This document shows positions 59,954-64,000 of a DNA stretch of 64,000 bases, one piece after another (positions within the stretch are counted from its first letter, which is position 1; every line of letters begins with the position of its first letter). The stretch is from the NCBI RefSeq assembly GCF_032854445.1, contig NC_088301.1, forward strand, positions 39,855,187-39,919,186. The letters are read 5' to 3'. The notes beneath the pieces were generated by a model. The model saw only the letters and a program-made list of their open reading frames with translations. It had not been told where the DNA came from and searched no databases. The translations under genes and the position numbers were made by a program. The DNA is from Liolophura sinensis (lineage: Eukaryota; Mollusca; Polyplacophora; Chitonida; Chitonidae).

Positions 59954-62080
59954 ACTTCCTTTGATGCATTATTACAGGCACCTCATAAAGTCTAAGCTTG
60001 TTAAACTTTCCAAACTTACAGAATACAGGACACGCTGTTTATCTGTTATATATTTTGATATGACACTGGCGAACAAGTAAGAGGTTTACTGTACTATTAT
60101 ATGTGTGAAGGCTTTGGGAAGAACAGTTTAAATGTAAATACTTGTATGTTATTACTACTGAAAGTTGACAACCTCTAGACTAAAAACCAAAATGGAACCA
60201 GTGGGAAAAGATTACATCAGAAAATTTTTACACCAACAACAGACAAAGGCAAGAAATAACAACAATCATAATTCTGTTATTATCATAATTGCTATACTTC
60301 CTCAAGTATGGGCTACAGGGAATATTTTCGCATGACATTTGTGCTATAGTTATTCATCTCGTGAAATATTGTACAAATATATGCACATGGGAAAATAGAT
60401 GTTGTTAGTCTACATCACAAATAAATAATAAATAACGAACTGGTAACTGGTGGCGACCTTACTACTCATAAGGTTTGGTCATCACAATTTCTCACTTTCC
60501 ACTGTCCAGCACAGCCGGAGTTACCTCCCTTTTACATATTTTGTATAATATTTTAGAATTCATAGGATATTTATTTATTTATTTATTTGATCGGTGTTTT
60601 ACGCCGTACTCAAGAATATTTCACTTATACGACGGCGACCAGCATTATGGTGGGAGGAAACCGGGCAAAACCACGACCATCCGCAGGTTGCTGCAAGACC
60701 TTTCCTCTTATGGCCGGAGAGGAAGCCACCATGAGCTATTCATAGGATAAGATCTATGCATGTTTTCTGTCGTACATGTAGCTCCATGTTTTACTGTTAT
60801 TTTGCACCCAGGCTCAGTAAATAAATGTTAAATTCTTTCGTTAAAATAGGAAGATATGATGTAAAAGATAGGATTAAAAATATGACCAGGCTACAGACAG
60901 TGCTGAATTTATGAACGGTATAACAGTGGTTAACAATTTAAAGGCTTCTCTGAAGATTCTCCATTTGTAAACCATAAAATTCATGATTGTGATTACGATC
61001 AGACTTTTAAGAGGCGCTCACTCTGATGTTAGTTTGGGACCATCATCAGTGGAATATTTTGTCAAACCTACCGTCAGAGATATCATCAGGGTTAATGTCA
61101 GAGTTCGCACTCAGTAATAGCATACGTACACCTACAGTCTCTAAATGTTTATAAAATTTTTACCTTTCTTAGGTGGCCTGTCTCCACTGAATTATACCTG
61201 TACAAATTGCCCTTCTTCATTCTTTGCACACAAGTCCATTAAAAATATAAAGATGATGTATGAACACATGTAAAATGAAGGTTCTTACTATAATGATCCA
61301 AGTTTGCATTTTATTGCATTGGCTCCTCTCTTTACGAAATGACAAGTTTGCATGTGACAGAAACTGGATCCTAAGTGATACCTTTAACATTGAGAACTTC
61401 AAAGATATGTGTAGAGTTGAAAGTAAATATTTGAGAACTATATTAGGACAATATTTCAGTGGTGTAACTTTTTCTGTTGAGAACAACCAAAATCCTAATA
61501 CTGGTTGCCTTGAAATATTTCCACTTGTCCAAAATGTTTTTTGCACCAAAACTCACATTGCATAAGGATTCCAAAATAACAAAGTTGGACACGAAAAAAA
61601 AAGATCTGCCCTTGTAAACTATGAATTCATGCTGGTATATTGTCCATAAGAATGCTGCCTAAATCCTTACTATAAACTTTTTTTTTTAATTATCCAACAT
61701 GACTGTAATTCTTCCTTGATATTGGGAAATACAATTTATTGGGTTATTATAGGACTTTGTCATGGAGCACACAATGTATTTATGTTGGTTCAATGTCTTC
61801 AGTTGCCCACAGAAACATTATTATCCGAGATTCTACAAAATGCCTTTGTCACTTGCAGTTATATTTCTTTTTTGTAGCAGCTGGTTTAGACTACGAAGCT
61901 TGAGGATTTCTGTTAGCCTTTGCTGAAAGGCCTTTATAATCTGTCAAAAGCGCTCCAACATCACTTAACAACCATGAAAGCATCGCATTCAACTGCAAAA
62001 CGGAAGTACGTTCTCAGAATGCCAACGTTGAAATTTCACTGTGCTGTGTTATTGCAAGTGTGTGCACTGACATGTTGTAG
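59954..62080. other. Upstream flank of the 71-residue gene; no exon supported
   Basis: It contains the SINE at 60571-60745 and otherwise AT-rich sequence. Two overlapping open frames on opposite strands near 61217-61565 have no recognisable features. Any upstream exons of the plus-strand candidate at 62081-62410 should lie here or on the same strand further left; I could not identify them. Confidence 0.4.
60571..60745 (-). repeat. SINE family A, best preserved body
   Basis: Plus strand: TTTATTTATTTGATCGGTGT, TTTACGCCGTACTCAAGAAT, ATTTCACTTATACGACGGCG, ACCAGCATTATGGTGGGAGG, AAACCGGGCAAAACCACGAC, CATCCGCAGGTTGCTGCAAG, and GGCCGGAGAGGAAGCCACCA. The element reads on the minus strand with an AAATAAATAAATA tail. 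This sequence is familiar to me as an abundant dispersed repeat of molluscan genomes. Confidence 0.85.
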
Positions 62081-62410
62081 AGAGTGGAGATTACAACAAA
62101 AAACACAGCCTCTACCTGGTTACCATACCTTCTCAATAATTACAGACACTCGCTACTTGAGCACATTGAAAGTAAGTGGGTAGATCAAAGAAGTCTCCTT
62201 GCGGGTGACATCACCGTGCCAACTGGCCCATCTAGAGTATAAGTCTACTGGATGGTTGTGTTGTATTATTTTACAGAGAAGCATTCACCACTCCACTGCA
62301 TTAGGCACCATATCCGCAGAGCTGTCTTGAATCTACCGACCACTTGTCTTCCTCCCCACTCATGTAAGGGGCCAATACAAGAATGGTACATGGATGATGA
62401 TGCCGTTTGA
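62081..62410 (+). CDS. Candidate 3' end of a plus-strand gene, SOCS-box-like
   Basis: Two segments (62081-62171 and 62277-62410) join through a GTAAGT donor and a TTATTTTACAG acceptor in matching phase. The first reads STWLPYLLNNYRHSLLEHIE, the second KKHSPLHCIRHHIRRAVLNL, PTTCLPPHSCKGPIQEWYMD, DDAV and TGA. The S-P-L-H-C-I-R-x-x-I-R-R pattern recalls the BC-box of SOCS-box proteins (family SLQHLCRxxIRxxL), and LLNNYR...LLEHIE could close an ankyrin-type repeat. The match is weak and from memory. An acceptor TGTTGTAG is proposed at 62080, but upstream exons were not found. Alternative: chance open frames. Confidence 0.35.
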
Positions 62411-64000
62411 TCGCTGAACTAATAATGCTGCCTTACATGTGGATAAAACACCCAAGACAATACAGCATGCGTGTCTGATTTGAAGGCAGACATTCCATTT
62501 ATTACAGACCACATGACTACTTTGTGAACATGGCTACACTCTTTTTAGATTAATTCTAAAAAGATAGTTGGTAACACGTTATCACGGGCATTTCAAGAAA
62601 AAGATAGTAGTACATTTATATTCATGAGTATGTGTCTCTAAATTTGCTAAACGGGACTTTAAACTTTATCATACAAATTCCTTCAAAGCCCACTGATATA
62701 CGTACCAGGCGACCTTGAGAGAATATCTAGCACTGAGGAGTACATATTGCTAGGAATGGCATTGGTAATTTCACAGAAAATATATAAAGAACGTTCGCTC
62801 AAAAAACAAAGTTCAAGTGGTTAGATCCAACTGAAAAGATGAAAGGCATGATTTGCCAGTTCCTCGCCAAGAATACAAACCTTGTAGATTTCATCTAGCA
62901 CCTGCAGGTCTGGGACGTGCAAGGCTCTGCAAAGTCATTTGCATTCGCAAAACCATACAACTGAGGAGTTTTTCAATGTCTTAATAAATGTCTAAATTAA
63001 AGAGAAGCATTGTCAAATTCCTACGTGTATTTATCTACTAATCACTCTAAAGGTATTCCCAAAAGCTACAAATGATGCATTACCTGGTACCTCAAAACCC
63101 AGCCCTTGGAAATCTCACTCAGTTCATTCGGACTTCAATTAAGCTGAAATATTTTGACAAACGCCTCAGTTGAACATTTACAGTGAGACAAACTATGCAA
63201 AGTGTATGTGGATTACAAATATCAAGACGTCGTGCACAACACTCACTAAATGTATTGGTTTTAGAAATTACTACCAGACAACAAACAACAAAAAGCATGA
63301 TTAAAATATTACAGAATTTCACACCTTGTATGTCTCCTGTTGATAATATATTTTTAAACAGATTTCCCAAATCATTGGTGGGCTTATAGGTACATAAAAA
63401 GGCTAATGAATGAATGAGTACCTACTGTAAAAAAAACTTTTGAACCAGGTTTTTTAATGTGGTAATAAAAACTTTTAACAGGGCATGATGCAAATTTGTT
63501 CAGATGTGATTTACTACCACAGGTAAGTTTATATTCTGCCTGTCACTGGCAAAAACACTGGCAAGTAGATACGTGGAAATTTCAAGCCCTGCATCTATAA
63601 GTGTACACCACTGCCTTGTAGTGCATAACCTCCATACTGCCACACAATAAATCTGTCAAGCACTTGTCCTAGATTGCTCTGACATTTAGAGAAAATTTTG
63701 TTCGGCCAAGGATAGCACCAAACCACCGTCTGATTGTGCCCCATATAAAAATCTGATGCAACTGAGTGGCAGACAAAATCATCTCTCTAATACGACTCAA
63801 AAGCCTTAAGTTTGTAGACAAGTATGTTCCTTATCTTTTCGTCTGCACAGAGACGAAGCCCAAAGTGATATCCCTGAGTGATCCTCAAAGCTAGGGGCTG
63901 TGATGACAGCCTCAACATACTATGGATGGTGCTTGCGTGGTTTAGATTTCCGCTCATATATGACAAGCAGATCCAGGTTTTCGATGCACCCTGGTTGTGG
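62411..64000. other. Right-hand end of window, no gene supported
   Basis: A minus-strand frame open for 71 codons (63787-63999) enters from beyond the window edge and reads RITQGYHFGLRLCADEKIRN then ILVYKLKAFESY before TAG. It might be the end of an exon, but length alone does not exceed chance. Nothing else in the stretch has coding or structural character I can support. Confidence 0.35.

Noticed and set aside
62884-62930. Minus-strand micro-exon reading ALHVPDLQVLDEIYK between AG and GT
   Set aside because: Attractive wording, but no in-phase neighbour exon and a weak GTTTGT donor.
1-64000. CRISPR arrays, operons, prokaryotic elements
   Set aside because: Intron-exon structure and SINEs are eukaryotic; the tandem arrays have drifting units without regular spacers.

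Overview
This is animal nuclear DNA: AT-rich, with exons of 55-280 bp separated by kilobase introns with consensus GT/AG junctions, plus SINE-like and MITE-like repeats and (AT)n microsatellites. The repeats (a tRNA-headed SINE whose body reads GACGGCG(G/A)CCAGCATTATGGT, and scattered AGGGAGATAAC motifs) are of the kind I associate with lophotrochozoans, most likely a mollusc. Species cannot be fixed from the sequence.

Two large genes were reconstructed exon by exon, both on the minus strand. Bases 2278-15436 hold a complete five-exon Wnt2 gene (361 codons, signal peptide, 24 mature cysteines, the acylated-serine motif). Bases 23774-39712 hold ST7 (suppression of tumorigenicity 7): 14 coding exons from the conserved N-terminal membrane segment to the stop codon. 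The first coding exon was not found. WNT2 lies next to ST7, and WNT2B next to ST7L, in vertebrates, so the window preserves an ancient gene pair. Here the two genes run head-to-tail with 8.3 kb between them, whereas the human pairs are convergent. ST7 as given carries two single-base insertions (exons 9 and 12) that break its frame; the flanking family residues return in the next frame, so assembly error is the first suspicion. A 200-N gap at 31090-31289 is flanked by the same 20 bases on both sides and is probably a false gap.

Upstream of the located ST7 exons, a small two-exon minus-strand gene (58769-59953) encodes a 71-residue basic protein I do not recognise. At 62081-62410 on the plus strand, two spliced segments join into a protein C-terminus with a faint SOCS-box look. 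A patch of open frames at 53.5-55.4 kb, one with a C-X2-C-X12-C-X2-C motif, is unexplained.

Region by region: 1-2277 3' flank of Wnt2; 2278-15436 Wnt2, with a 1.4-kb minisatellite of near-CRE (TGATGTCA) units in its last intron; 15437-15620 Wnt2 promoter with TATA, CArG, CCAAT, E-box and TCF/LEF-like sites; 15.6-23.8 kb intergenic repeats; 23.8-39.7 kb ST7; 39.7-58.8 kb non-coding DNA, probably the long first intron or 5' flank of ST7, with MITEs and SINEs; 58.8-60 kb the small gene; 60-64 kb a SINE and the candidate plus-strand gene end.

The named genes do not form one pathway. Wnt2 is a secreted signalling ligand; ST7 is a conserved membrane protein of unsettled biochemical function. Their neighbourhood is of evolutionary and possibly regulatory interest.
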